From Variovorax sp. RA8 (lineage in GTDB: Bacteria; Pseudomonadota; Gammaproteobacteria; Burkholderiales; Burkholderiaceae_C), in the NCBI RefSeq assembly GCF_901827175.1, contig NZ_LR594662.1, positions 6,138,001 through 6,202,000 of the forward strand: a DNA stretch of 64,000 bases. The letters run 5' to 3'. Shown piece by piece: positions 19,329 to 28,961 of the stretch. Every line of letters starts with the position of its first letter. The first letter of the stretch is position 1. The translations under genes were made by a program, and so were the position numbers. The notes beneath the pieces were generated by a model. The model did no database searches. It was not told the origin of the DNA and was given only the letters and a program-made list of their open reading frames with translations.

Positions 19329-20013
19329 GGAGGACCGCGTTCGCAGTCGCTACGTGGAACGCGACGCTAGCCAGACGCTTAGCGGATTTTGGACGCTTTC
19401 GAACCCCGTCGTGCTGCATCTCGCCCAGGAGCGCGAACGCGTCGCAATTGCAGCGCTGGCGAGGCATACGGAAATCGATCTTCGCAAGGTGCGAATGCTC
19501 GACGTAGGATGCGGATGGGGTGTGGAGTTCGCCAATTACTTGCGCTGGGGTGCGTCGCTTGAGAATCTTGTCGGCGTCGATTTGATGCTGCCGCGTCTGC
19601 AGGAGTCGAGGCACCGCTACAGCGCATCGGTAGTCAACGCGTCAGGCGCCGCACTTCCCTTTTTGGATGGATGCTTCGACGTTGTTTGCCAGAACGTCGT
19701 GTTCAGTTCCATCATCGACAACGACGTGAAAAAGCAAGTTGCCCGCGAGATGTTGAGAGTTCTGCGCCCCGGCGGGCTTGTGCTCTGGTACGACGCATTT
19801 CGCACTCGTTCCCGCGACGTTCATTTCCGCGCGGTTCCAATGGGTGAAGTACAGTCCCTTTTTCCAGACACTCGCTTCACTTGGCATCGGCTCACCACAG
19901 ACCTCGGATTGCTCAAACAATTGAACGCTGCGTTCGGCCCGCGTGCAATGTCGTTGTTCGACCTGTTCGGGGTACTCAAGACGCACTTGCTTGCGATCGG
20001 AGTGAAGTCGTGA
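19321..20013 (+). CDS. Class I SAM-dependent methyltransferase, paralogue of 22135-22845
   Basis: The 230 residues have motif I MLDVGCGWGVEF and FDVVCQNVVFSSI, then RVLRPGGLVLWYDAF. It shares the distinctive VFSS, LRPGG-LWYD and SLFP elements with the protein at 22135-22845, so the two look like diverged duplicates. This stretch has clearly lower GC than the chromosomal genes outside the cluster. The 5' end overlaps the preceding glycosyltransferase, and the 3' end overlaps the next GTG start. The substrate is unknown. Confidence 0.87.
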   Translation: MSEEDRVRSRYVERDASQTLSGFWTLSNPVVLHLAQERERVAIAALARHTEIDLRKVRMLDVGCGWGVEFANYLRWGASLENLVGVDLMLPRLQESRHRYSASVVNASGAALPFLDGCFDVVCQNVVFSSIIDNDVKKQVAREMLRVLRPGGLVLWYDAFRTRSRDVHFRAVPMGEVQSLFPDTRFTWHRLTTDLGLLKQLNAAFGPRAMSLFDLFGVLKTHLLAIGVKS

Positions 20014-21092
20014 GCATCGACCTGTGCCTGCTCGGCGACGCGAGCAGCGTGCACACCCAACGCTGGGCCAGGGAGATGCTTGCGCGCAATTTCAAGGTAT
20101 CGTTGATCACCGCTCGACCACAGGCACTAGGTGGCGTCGAGCAACGTGTTCTGTCGCCGGTCAAGCGATCAGCCGATTGGTTGCTGCGGGTCGGCGAGGT
20201 CCGCAGACATCTTCGTGAACTGGCCCCGGACATAGTACACGCGCACTACATTACCTCCTATGGCTATCTAGCAGCGCGGTGCGGGCAACGTCCGCTGGTG
20301 ATGACGGCATGGGGCAGCGATATTCTCGTGTCGCCGGTTGAGAGCGCCTTGATACGCAGATTGACCCGCTGGACACTCGGGCATGCCGATCTTCTAACAG
20401 GCGACTCGCGGGACCTTGTTGAAGCCATGTTGAACCATACGCCGGGCAGCGTGGTCGAACAGGTGCATTGGGGTGCCGATATGACACGGTTCCGGCCGTC
20501 GCCATCGGCAGCAAAGACCGGCTTTCATATTGCAAGTCTGCGTTCCTGGGAGTCAAATTATCGAATCGAGACAATCATTGAGAGCGCGGCACTCTTCCAC
20601 CACCAGCACCCGGAAGCCAACATGCACCTCCACCTTCTGGGCGGAGGGCCGCAGGAGGCTGCCTTGCGTTCGCGTGTTCAAGCGCTCGGTATTGGTGCTC
20701 GCGTGAGTTTGCATGGCCGGCTGGATGATGCAGGCATGATGGCGGTTCTCGACCAGTGCAAAGTCTCGATATCGATACCCGTGAGCGATGCGACGTCGGT
20801 CTCACTCCTCGAGAGCATGGCATGCGGGCTGCCTGTCATCGCCTCGGACTTGCCCGCAAATCGCGAATGGCTCGACGGCCAAGAAGAGCTGATTCTCCCC
20901 AAAGTTGACAAGGAGCCGGTGGCGGCCCTACTCACGGATCTATGGCGGGACGAGGCGAAGGCGAAGGCCCTCGGCTTGAAGAACCTCGATCGCATGCGGC
21001 GCGATGGATCTCGGTCTGCGCAGATGGACCGGATGGCTGCGCTCTACGTTACGTTGCTCGGGCAGTGGCGTAACGCTGGGAACTTCCGATGA
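20010..21092 (+). CDS. Glycosyltransferase family 4
   Basis: A 360-residue GT-B glycosyltransferase. VHAHYITSYGYLAA and TAWGSDI lie in the N-terminal domain, and SVSLLESMACGLPVIASD is the GT4 donor-binding motif with its paired Glu residues. The start is taken as the GTG at 20010, which overlaps the previous stop as GTGA. Longer in-frame starts would run inside the upstream gene. The next gene overlaps it by 4 bases (ATGA). Confidence 0.9.
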   Translation: MSIDLCLLGDASSVHTQRWAREMLARNFKVSLITARPQALGGVEQRVLSPVKRSADWLLRVGEVRRHLRELAPDIVHAHYITSYGYLAARCGQRPLVMTAWGSDILVSPVESALIRRLTRWTLGHADLLTGDSRDLVEAMLNHTPGSVVEQVHWGADMTRFRPSPSAAKTGFHIASLRSWESNYRIETIIESAALFHHQHPEANMHLHLLGGGPQEAALRSRVQALGIGARVSLHGRLDDAGMMAVLDQCKVSISIPVSDATSVSLLESMACGLPVIASDLPANREWLDGQEELILPKVDKEPVAALLTDLWRDEAKAKALGLKNLDRMRRDGSRSAQMDRMAALYVTLLGQWRNAGNFR

Positions 21093-22129
21093 ATACTTCG
21101 CCGCGTCGGGTCAGCATCATCGTTCCTTGCCGGAACGAACGACGACATGTCGGGCCGTTCTGTGCTGCAGTACTCGCACAGACGCTGCCGCCGGGATGGT
21201 CGATGCAACTTGTAGTCGCGGACGGAATGAGCGAAGACGGAACCCGTGAAGTGTTGGAGCGCGTTGCGCAGGCTGAGTCCTGCGTGCGGTGGATCGACAA
21301 TCCAGATCTTATTGTCTCCGCGGGGCTCAACCGCGCGTTAGTTTGCGCTGACGGCGAGGTGATTGTTCGCATGGACGTGCATACCGAGTATGCATCCAAC
21401 TACATCGCCGAATGCATCGCGGTCCTGGCCGAAACCCACGCGGACAATGTGGGCGGTGCTTGGCGCGCTGCTCCCGAATCCGGCGCCGGCGCGACACAAC
21501 AGGCCATCGCCGCTGCGTTTCAATCCCCGTGGGTGGCTGGCGGCGCTCTATCTCGACGGCTCGACTACGAGGGATGGGCAGACACGGTGTACCTCGGCTG
21601 CTGGCCGCGGGCGACCTTTGAGCGCTTTGGCCTGTTTGACGAGTCATTGGTCCGCAATCAAGACGACGAGCACAACTTGCGACTCATACGTAACGGTGGA
21701 GGAGTGTGGCAGTCCCCACGGATTCGGAGTATCTATCGACCCAGGTCATCACTCGTGCAACTTTTTCGCCAGTATCTGCAGTATGGCTACTGGAAGCCGT
21801 TTGTCATCCGGAAGCACGGACGCGCGGGATCAGCGCGCCATCTGGTGCCAGCCCTATTCGTCGCCGGCTCGGGTCTCCTGCTCACGGTGAGCCTGTTGGG
21901 AGCTTCGATGTGGCCCTCGCTCACCTTGCTGTTGCTTTACGTCGTCGTGCTCGGGGTGCTAACGTTGGACGTCGCGTATCGCGAACGACTCGACTCGGCA
22001 GCGCTTGCTCTTGTCCCCCTTGTGATTGCTGCGTATCACCTGGGCTACGGTACCGGCTCAACCCTCGGGTGGTGCGATGTGCTGCGCGGTGCCGGGCCAA
22101 ACGAGCGGTTCACGACACTGACTAGGTAG
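21089..22129 (+). CDS. Glycosyltransferase family 2 with C-terminal membrane segments
   Basis: The 346 residues hold a GT-A domain: RVSIIVPCRNERRHV, VVADGMSEDGTRE, and the metal-binding VRMDVHTEY. RNQDDEHNLRLI serves as the catalytic-base region. Two to three hydrophobic helices (about 245-330) anchor it in the inner membrane, as in ExoA-like enzymes. It overlaps the upstream GT4 gene and is 5 bases from the next gene. The donor is unknown. Confidence 0.9.
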   Translation: MNTSPRRVSIIVPCRNERRHVGPFCAAVLAQTLPPGWSMQLVVADGMSEDGTREVLERVAQAESCVRWIDNPDLIVSAGLNRALVCADGEVIVRMDVHTEYASNYIAECIAVLAETHADNVGGAWRAAPESGAGATQQAIAAAFQSPWVAGGALSRRLDYEGWADTVYLGCWPRATFERFGLFDESLVRNQDDEHNLRLIRNGGGVWQSPRIRSIYRPRSSLVQLFRQYLQYGYWKPFVIRKHGRAGSARHLVPALFVAGSGLLLTVSLLGASMWPSLTLLLLYVVVLGVLTLDVAYRERLDSAALALVPLVIAAYHLGYGTGSTLGWCDVLRGAGPNERFTTLTR

Positions 22130-22134
22130 CCGCA

Positions 22135-22845
22135 ATGCCTGATTCAAACGCCGATCCCGGCAAGGAGCTTCGAGCAGTTCGAGAACGCTACTCTCGGCGC
22201 GGTCCGCAGGATGCTCGCTACAGCGCTTTCAACCCTGCCGCGCTCTACTCTCAGCAAGAACGACAGCGGGCCATGCTGCATCTGCTCGCTAGGGACGGCA
22301 GGACGAGGCTCAGTAGCGTTGACCTTGTCGAAGTTGGAAGTGGCGATGGGGCCAACCTATTGGAATGGCTACGCTTCGGCTGCTCGCCTGAGAGGCTTCG
22401 TGGTATCGAACTTCTCCCGGAGCGCCACGCCGCAGCAAGCTTGCGTTTACCCGGCTCTGTGCGATTGACGCTGGGCGATGCCGTAACCGCAGAGATCGAA
22501 GACAACAGTTGCGACGTGGTCCTCGCATCCACGGTTTTCTCGTCCCTACTTGACGACGTTTTTCAATGTCGTCTGGCTCGGGCGATGTGGCGCTGGCTGA
22601 GGCCCGGAGGTGGCGTCCTGTGGTATGACTTTACCGTCGACAATCCGCGCAACCCCGACGTCCGTGGCGTCCCGCCGAGCCGTGTAAGCGCTCTCTTCCC
22701 AGAAGGATGCATGTACGCCAAACGCGTCACTTTGGCGCCACCGATTTCGCGCCGTGTTGCAGCGGTGCATCCGTCCCTCTACACCCTCTTCAATGCGATC
22801 CCGTGGCTGCGCACGCACATGGTCGCGTGGATCATCAAACCTTGA
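22135..22845 (+). CDS. Class I SAM-dependent methyltransferase
   Basis: The 236 residues have motif I VEVGSGDGANLLEW, then VVLASTVFSSLLDD and RWLRPGGGVLWYDF. Order and wording of motifs parallel the product of 19321-20013, pointing to an intra-cluster duplication. It starts 5 bases after the GT2 gene and ends 3 bases before the aminotransferase. Likely role: methylating a sugar in the cluster's glycan. The exact position is not inferable. Confidence 0.86.
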   Translation: MPDSNADPGKELRAVRERYSRRGPQDARYSAFNPAALYSQQERQRAMLHLLARDGRTRLSSVDLVEVGSGDGANLLEWLRFGCSPERLRGIELLPERHAAASLRLPGSVRLTLGDAVTAEIEDNSCDVVLASTVFSSLLDDVFQCRLARAMWRWLRPGGGVLWYDFTVDNPRNPDVRGVPPSRVSALFPEGCMYAKRVTLAPPISRRVAAVHPSLYTLFNAIPWLRTHMVAWIIKP

Positions 22846-22848
22846 ACC

Positions 22849-24009
22849 ATGTCCCAAGAAGCATTTCTACCATTTGCGCTGCCTGAGCTCGGTGACGAGG
22901 AAATCGCCGAGATTGCCGACACTCTCAAATCGGGTTGGATCACAACCGGACCCAAGACGCGACGCTTTGAGGAGTCTTTTCGCACCTTTCTCGGGGACGA
23001 GGCGCTCCACTGTTTGGCGGTCAACTCTGCCACGGCTGGACTTCATTTGGCTTTGGAGGCCTTTGGCGTCGGCCCGGGAGATGAAGTGATCACGACCACC
23101 CATACTTTCACGGCAACGGCCGAGGTCATCCGATATCTAGGTGCCGATGTGACCTTGGTCGATATCGATCCCAACTCCCTGTGCATCAATCCCCTGCTGG
23201 TCGAGGAGGCGATTACGCCGCGCACAAAGGCGATCGTTCCAGTTCACTATGCCGGTCTCTCGGCGGACATTCCGGCCTTGCTGAAACTTGCGCGGCCCCG
23301 TGGTCTGAAGGTCATCGAGGACGCCGCGCATGCTCTGCCCGCCACATCTGAAGGGCGACTGGTTGGCACCCTGGATTCGGACGCCACCGTGTTCAGCTTC
23401 TACGCAAACAAGACCATGACGACAGGGGAAGGCGGGATGGTTGTCACGCGTGATGATGCTGTCGCAAAACGCATGAAGGTCATGCGCCTGCATGGAATTG
23501 ACCGCGATGCCTTTGATCGCTTTCGATCCGAGCGGCCCGCTTGGTATTACGAGGTCGTTGCGCCCGGTTTCAAGTACAACCTCACGGACATTGCTGCGGC
23601 CATCGGCTTGATGCAACTGACCAAGTTGCCACGATTTCTGCAACGTCGGCAGTACCTTGCTGCACGATATCGGAAAGCACTCCAGGCTCTTCCGCTGGTC
23701 TGCCCTCCGGATGCACCCGAAGGTGAAGTTCATGCTTGGCATCTCTACGTCATTCGCTTGTCCCCGAACGCTCGGATCACCAGAGACGAGCTTATTCAGC
23801 AATTGTCCGAACGCGGTATCGGGACGAGCGTGCACTACATTCCGCTTCATCGCCAGCCCTACTGGCGCGATCTCTATGAGCTCAAGCCCGAGATGTTTCC
23901 CTGCTCCGAAGCGGCTTACCAATCCATGCTGAGCATTCCGCTATTCACTGCCATGACGGATCAGGACCAGGATCGGGTGGTAGAAGCTTTGCACGAGATA
24001 CTGACCTGA
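22849..24009 (+). CDS. DegT/DnrJ/EryC1 sugar aminotransferase (PglE-like)
   Basis: A PLP-dependent aminotransferase that aminates keto-sugar nucleotides. The 386 residues show the family course: [39 protein letters not shown], and the PLP lysine K188 in [15 protein letters not shown]. With the WbpM-like dehydratase it would yield a UDP-4-amino-4,6-dideoxy sugar. No N-acetyltransferase (PglD-type) is present in the window, so the amino group may stay free or be modified elsewhere. Its stop overlaps the next start (TGATG). Confidence 0.93.
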   Translation: MSQEAFLPFALPELGDEEIAEIADTLKSGWITTGPKTRRFEESFRTFLGDEALHCLAVNSATAGLHLALEAFGVGPGDEVITTTHTFTATAEVIRYLGADVTLVDIDPNSLCINPLLVEEAITPRTKAIVPVHYAGLSADIPALLKLARPRGLKVIEDAAHALPATSEGRLVGTLDSDATVFSFYANKTMTTGEGGMVVTRDDAVAKRMKVMRLHGIDRDAFDRFRSERPAWYYEVVAPGFKYNLTDIAAAIGLMQLTKLPRFLQRRQYLAARYRKALQALPLVCPPDAPEGEVHAWHLYVIRLSPNARITRDELIQQLSERGIGTSVHYIPLHRQPYWRDLYELKPEMFPCSEAAYQSMLSIPLFTAMTDQDQDRVVEALHEILT

Positions 24010-24614
24010 TGATCAAGCGGGCCTTCGACATCTGTTTTGCACTTTGCGCACTACTGGTCTCCGCACCTGCTCTCGCGATCATTTCGGTGTGGATAAAGTT
24101 TGATTCGCCCGGACCGATACTATTTCGGCAGCAGCGTATTGGGTTGCGAGGCCACCCGTTTGCCATCAACAAATTTCGAACCATGCGAATTGGCGCTGAG
24201 GAACAGGGCCCGCAGATTGCGGTATCCGCCGACCCCCGTGTGACGCGGGCTGGCGCGTTCTTGCGCCGCCACAAGCTGGACGAGTTGCCACAGCTCTTCA
24301 ACGTGCTCATAGGGAACATGAGCATTGTGGGACCGAGACCAGAGGTCTCTCGCTACGTCGACCTCTATCCGTGCGAGAAACGCGAACTCATCCTCAGTGT
24401 GCGACCGGGCATCACCGACCTTGCTTCCGTCGCTTACCGCAACGAGAGTGCGCTGCTTTCTGGCGAGGGCGATCCCGAAGAACGCTATCTCAGCGAGATC
24501 ATGCCAGCAAAGCTGGAGTATTGCTGCTGCTATGTCACGCAGCGCAGCATGACGCTCGACTTGCTCATCATCTGGCGAACCGTTGCCGCAGTTCTACGTG
24601 GGCCAGGGTCCTAG
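24009..24614 (+). CDS. PglC-like monotopic phosphoglycosyl transferase
   Basis: Initiates glycan assembly by moving a sugar phosphate from a UDP-sugar to undecaprenyl phosphate. The 201 residues have a single N-terminal membrane helix ([20 protein letters not shown]). The core contains FDSPGPILFRQQRIG, INKFRTM, RRHKLDELPQL and NMSIVGPRPE, with the Asp-Glu catalytic pair in KLDELPQ. It is last in the operon. Being the short PglC form rather than WbaP fits amino-dideoxy-sugar donors made by the two upstream enzymes. Confidence 0.94.
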   Translation: MIKRAFDICFALCALLVSAPALAIISVWIKFDSPGPILFRQQRIGLRGHPFAINKFRTMRIGAEEQGPQIAVSADPRVTRAGAFLRRHKLDELPQLFNVLIGNMSIVGPRPEVSRYVDLYPCEKRELILSVRPGITDLASVAYRNESALLSGEGDPEERYLSEIMPAKLEYCCCYVTQRSMTLDLLIIWRTVAAVLRGPGS

Positions 24615-24769
24615 AGATGATTTCGATTTCTCGTCAATCAAAGCACAAGTGTCGGTGGACCGCGATTGAGGGCACTGCGCAGTCACCATCTCGCGCACAC
24701 TCTTGAAGCTTGGAACGCGGACGGTAACCGACGGACGGCTCATCGATGCTGACGTAACCCGGTACGCTC

Positions 24770-27700
24770 TCAATCCACAGTGGGCACTTCCCGCCAATTC
24801 AATTGCCGCAGCCCCAGCCCGCCCGGCTCCTTGACGCCCTGCTTCTTCACTTCACCTTGCACGTTACCCGTCAGCCACCGTGTCTTGCCGTCAACCCCCA
24901 CGACCGCCAGATCGGTAATAGCGGAACTAGATTCGACAAAGGCCTGTCCATCAGGCGTCAACGCCGACTTGCCCATGCCGAAATCGATCGCATAGAAGCG
25001 GCTGACACCCGACGGGCTGCAGGCATCGCCAACGGTCAGCAGTGGCGCAAACGAAACCACCCCGTTGAAAGCCAGTGGATTGAGCGTGAGCCGCCAAGCG
25101 ACCGTGCTGCTGGTGTCCGCGCCCAGATCCAGATACCACCCTTTGGATGTGCTGGGCACGGTGACCCCGGTGGCCAGGTTTGTCAGCGCAGTCAGGTTTG
25201 CCCGGGTGATCGGCAAGGTCGCGTCGGCAGGCGTAAAGCCGGTCGCATTTCCATCGATGATCGCGTAGAAACTCTGAGCGGTCGTTGAGCTGATATCACT
25301 CGGATCGAGCAGTTGGCCGGTGCCGAACATCACGTACCGCTTGCGAGTGATCGGGTGGATCTCGATCAGCGGTTGGGTCGTGATGGCTTGCGCCTTGGCG
25401 ACCGTGGCGCCGTCAGTCACCAGCGCCAGTTTCGTGGGGGCGGGGTAGGCGGTCGTGGTGCCACGCGGGGCGGTGACATCGAAGCGCCAAAGCTGCCCAT
25501 CGAGGTCGCCCACATAGATCGCGTCTGCCGTGTAGTCCGTGAAATCCTGGACATACGCCGAAGCGTGCGTCAGGCCATTCGAAGCAACACCCGTACTCAC
25601 CTTCTGAAGCAAGGCACCGGTCTCGGGATTCACGAAGTACAGATAGCCCATTCCATCGCTGTTGTTGTAGCCCGACGTCAGCACGACCACCCAGCCATAG
25701 CGCTTGGTCTTGATCACCGTAGGCGCGCCAAAGCTGAAGCCCATCGTCGGGTCCGTGAATTCCCACAGCACTTTGCTCGCAACAGTTGCCTCGCTCGTCA
25801 TGCCCGCGGGGTTGGTCACGTCGATGGCATAGTAGCTCTTGCCGCCCTTGCCCAGTCCGCCCACCAAGATGGAGCGCCATCTGGAAGTGCCATCCGTCAC
25901 GAAGGTGCCGCTGGCCCTGTTGAAATCGACATCGAAGACCTTCGGGGTGGCATCGACGTAGTAGTGGTGCAGGTAGTTGGGATTACCGAGTTGCGCCAGG
26001 CCGTCGACCTGCGGTGCCGCGGGGGACGTAGGCCCTTGGAACACGGCGCTCGGGACGTACGCGAACTGCTCCGTGCCCGCATCGGTGCCGGTCAGCGCGC
26101 CATTGAAGGCGTGAAGCATGCCGTCGTTCGCCGCCGCGTACACCATAGTGGGACGATTGGCCCAAGTCGTCTTGAAGGTCTTGTAGCCAGGATTGACTGC
26201 CTCCGAGAACTTCTCGCTGGGCGGTGCAACCGGCGTCACCTTGGCATTGACGATGTCGCCCAGCAAGGTCGCTCGCGTCCGATAAGGCCTTGACGGAGCG
26301 GCCAACGACCTCTCATTGCTGCGGTCGCCGCGCAGGTAGTTGAGATAGTTCGTGCTGTCATCGCCGGCCACGTAACTCGTGTCAAGGGCCGTCAATTGCG
26401 CCGTGGTAATGCTGGTGGTGCGAAACGCGACGCCCGTGGTACCGTTCCAGGTGGCAATGCGCCTGTTGGTATTCCAGCCGGTGCCGGCCAACTGCGCCGC
26501 GAGCTTGTCGGTACTCGTCCACTTCAGAGTCGTCGTAGGATTGCCGGCGCTGTCGAAGGTGATCTCGCTCGCCGTGACAATGCTGGTCCAGCCGTTGGCG
26601 TCGTACTGCGATGCGTAAGATGCTGCTCCCGCCGAAGACACCTGCACGGCCGAAAGCGAGAACGACGTCGTATAAGCCTTGATGGCACTAACGATGCTTT
26701 CGAGCGCCTGGGTCAGGCCTGATACCAGCGTGTCAGGGCGCCCCGCCGCGAAGTAGTTGTCGGGTCGGTTCTGCGTGGTGTTGGTACGAGTATCGGTCAG
26801 CGTCTCGCCGTTGGTCGACCACCAATCCAACGGAATGGTCGCCGCAAAGGTGTAGGGATCGAAATTGGCAGGAACCTTCAATCCGCCGAACTTGGCCGCC
26901 AGGTAGAACTGGTTGTTGGCCTGGAAGGGCTGCTCCAGCACGTCGACCCAGTAGGTCTGCACGGTCTGCTTGCCGACGGTCTTGGCTTGGCCAGTGACGT
27001 CCGGGCGAATGTCCTTGGTGTTGGCGTCGTAGGCCAGGCCCGCGATATACGCCGAGTTGTCGCGGCCGCTGTAGCTGTTGGTCGCGCCCAGTGTGCTTCC
27101 CAATCCCTGCAAGGCGCCCACCTTGTTGGTCGCCGTGATGGCATTGACGGTCGTGTCAGCGGCGATTTCCGCCGCCATGGTCGGTTCGCGGGTGCGATAT
27201 GTGGGATTGCCTGCGACGTTTTTGTCCACATGGGTGTAGATGTCGCCAATGCCCAGAATGAAGTTTCGCTGGCACGAGTACTGGATCGGATCGCCCCAGT
27301 TGATTATGACCGGAAAACCATCGACCCATGTCCGCTTGGTGCTCGCGCCGGCTCCGGCCATCGAAGTCCAGGCCGGGACGTTTCCGAGATTCTTGTAGTA
27401 ACGCAAGACGGCGTAGTACATCTCGCTGACCGGGTCGTAGTTCTTGTAGTTGCCGGGAATCAGCTGGCCGAACTGATTCAGGTAGTTGATCACGCCGCTG
27501 TTGTCGACCTGCACACTGAACTGCGTGGTGGTCGCCGTCGCGTCGGCGCTGTCGGGGTTGGGAACGAATATGCCGGTCGTCTCGCTCCATTCCTTCTGCG
27601 TGTTGTCGATGGCGGTTTGACCAGGCCGCGGAGCCGTCGGCCCGACGAACTTCTGGCCGGCGCGCAAGACGCCGCCATCGCGCTGGTCACTCGCGTCGTT

Positions 27701-28945
27701 GAGATAGCCGAAGGCGCTGAAGCGTATCCTTTGCGAATATTTCTGGATGAGTCCTTCGGGCTTGTAATTGCTGCCGTAGGGTTTGCAATTGGCTTCCAAG
27801 CCGCCTGCCGCGGTCGATGAATCGCAGACCTTCACGCGCATCGTGTAGTCCACAGTGGCGTCACCGGAACTGAATGCGGTGAACGTGCCGGGTGTGGATG
27901 GCTTCTGCCACAACAGACGCATGGTGGCGCCCCCAGCACCCTCGTAATACTCCACCCGGATGCTGAAGCTCTGGCCCGCAGTCAGGCTAATGGCCCCACT
28001 GTCGTCGTCGGTGGGGCCGTGGTCGTTCCAGTTGTTGATGACCCGATTGCCATTGCCGAAGCTGCCGCTTCCGGAAGTGTCGACCCACAGCCGGACGCCA
28101 TCGTCGGAATTGGTCCGAAAGATGTAGTTGCCAGTTTCGGGCGCCGTGAAGGTGCCTGTGAATCGCGCGGAGAAGTTGTCGGCGTTGACGCCCGTACCGG
28201 GGCTCGCATTTCCCCAATCGTGGTCAGCGGTGTCGTTGCTGACGGTCAATACCGCCGGGTTGTTCACGTTCTTGTTGTTGTAGTAGCTGGCCGTGAAGGT
28301 CCGCAGCCCAGGGTCGTTGATGCTCAGGCGCATCTTGAACCCCATCCCGTTGACGCGGATGCCAAGCCGGGTCGCCGTGTTGTAGGGCGTCGCGCCCGCG
28401 ATCTCGCTGACAGTGAGATCGCGATCGTCGAAGAGGCCTTGCCCCGAATGCCAGCCCTTTTCGAGGATGGTTTCGGTCGTCGTATCCACAACGCGGCGGC
28501 CGCCCGTCATGGCCCATCGGAATGGATCGATGGTGGCTGTTGCGGCCCAGTTGAGGAAGTTGCCGCTCCACTTGTTGTTGTTACTGGTCCCTGTGCAGGT
28601 GCGGTCGGTGGCCGAGCCCGCTGGATAGAAGTAGCTGGTATCGCCGGTGTTGGTGCTGTTGGCCGTGGTGTTGGTCTGGTACAGATAGCACTTGTTCGGG
28701 TCGAAATAGCCGAGGTAGGTGCTGGCACTGCTGTAGGCGCCGACGTGAGCTGTCCGGGAGGCGGTCGGCCACTCCACGGACAGAGCCAGTGCCAAGTTGC
28801 CGGGAACCTCGGAAGTCGAGAACACCGGCTGATCGGACAGCGTCGTGGCGGAGGCGATCAGAGCACCTCCCAAGGTCAGCCCCATCGCGATCGCAAGTCC
28901 CACCTTTCCCAGAGTGCGGACGAACAAGAGAGGTTTTGTTTTCAT
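24770..28945 (-). CDS. pilY1: PilY1/PilC-type pilus tip protein with inserted PA14 domain
   Basis: PilY1 sits at the type IV pilus tip with the minor pilins and acts in adhesion, assembly and surface sensing. The 1391 residues have a signal peptide (about 1-34). An N-terminal region is interrupted by a PA14-like domain at about 215-355 (TGTFTAPETGNYIFRTNSDD, VRLWVD, NNWNDHG, RVEYYEGAGGA). The C-terminal beta-propeller covers about 870-1391 (VYAAANDGMLHAFNG, YVGDLDGQLWRFD). I see no von Willebrand MIDAS motif, unlike Pseudomonas PilY1. It is the last gene of the minor-pilin operon, 16 bases after pilX. Confidence 0.94.
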   Translation of the reverse strand: MKTKPLLFVRTLGKVGLAIAMGLTLGGALIASATTLSDQPVFSTSEVPGNLALALSVEWPTASRTAHVGAYSSASTYLGYFDPNKCYLYQTNTTANSTNTGDTSYFYPAGSATDRTCTGTSNNNKWSGNFLNWAATATIDPFRWAMTGGRRVVDTTTETILEKGWHSGQGLFDDRDLTVSEIAGATPYNTATRLGIRVNGMGFKMRLSINDPGLRTFTASYYNNKNVNNPAVLTVSNDTADHDWGNASPGTGVNADNFSARFTGTFTAPETGNYIFRTNSDDGVRLWVDTSGSGSFGNGNRVINNWNDHGPTDDDSGAISLTAGQSFSIRVEYYEGAGGATMRLLWQKPSTPGTFTAFSSGDATVDYTMRVKVCDSSTAAGGLEANCKPYGSNYKPEGLIQKYSQRIRFSAFGYLNDASDQRDGGVLRAGQKFVGPTAPRPGQTAIDNTQKEWSETTGIFVPNPDSADATATTTQFSVQVDNSGVINYLNQFGQLIPGNYKNYDPVSEMYYAVLRYYKNLGNVPAWTSMAGAGASTKRTWVDGFPVIINWGDPIQYSCQRNFILGIGDIYTHVDKNVAGNPTYRTREPTMAAEIAADTTVNAITATNKVGALQGLGSTLGATNSYSGRDNSAYIAGLAYDANTKDIRPDVTGQAKTVGKQTVQTYWVDVLEQPFQANNQFYLAAKFGGLKVPANFDPYTFAATIPLDWWSTNGETLTDTRTNTTQNRPDNYFAAGRPDTLVSGLTQALESIVSAIKAYTTSFSLSAVQVSSAGAASYASQYDANGWTSIVTASEITFDSAGNPTTTLKWTSTDKLAAQLAGTGWNTNRRIATWNGTTGVAFRTTSITTAQLTALDTSYVAGDDSTNYLNYLRGDRSNERSLAAPSRPYRTRATLLGDIVNAKVTPVAPPSEKFSEAVNPGYKTFKTTWANRPTMVYAAANDGMLHAFNGALTGTDAGTEQFAYVPSAVFQGPTSPAAPQVDGLAQLGNPNYLHHYYVDATPKVFDVDFNRASGTFVTDGTSRWRSILVGGLGKGGKSYYAIDVTNPAGMTSEATVASKVLWEFTDPTMGFSFGAPTVIKTKRYGWVVVLTSGYNNSDGMGYLYFVNPETGALLQKVSTGVASNGLTHASAYVQDFTDYTADAIYVGDLDGQLWRFDVTAPRGTTTAYPAPTKLALVTDGATVAKAQAITTQPLIEIHPITRKRYVMFGTGQLLDPSDISSTTAQSFYAIIDGNATGFTPADATLPITRANLTALTNLATGVTVPSTSKGWYLDLGADTSSTVAWRLTLNPLAFNGVVSFAPLLTVGDACSPSGVSRFYAIDFGMGKSALTPDGQAFVESSSAITDLAVVGVDGKTRWLTGNVQGEVKKQGVKEPGGLGLRQLNWREVPTVD
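27880..28303 (-). other. PA14 domain segment within pilY1
   Basis: About 140 codons of pilY1 match the PA14 beta-barrel. The order is F-TG-F-AP--GNY-F---SDDG-RLW-D, an N-W-DHG loop, SLTAG--F-IRVEYYE, then an aromatic L-W strand. PA14 domains commonly bind carbohydrates, often through Ca2+ and paired Asp residues. The SDDG and PTDDDSG loops are candidates. The surrounding PilY1 sequence resumes normally on both sides. Confidence 0.8.
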
Positions 28946-28961
28946 GATGATGCTCTGCTGG

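Noticed and set aside
24615..24769. Possible small gene or terminator between the phosphoglycosyl transferase and pilY1
   Set aside because: Short frames there lack a ribosome site and family, and I found no stable hairpin with a T-tract in this 155-base convergent gap.
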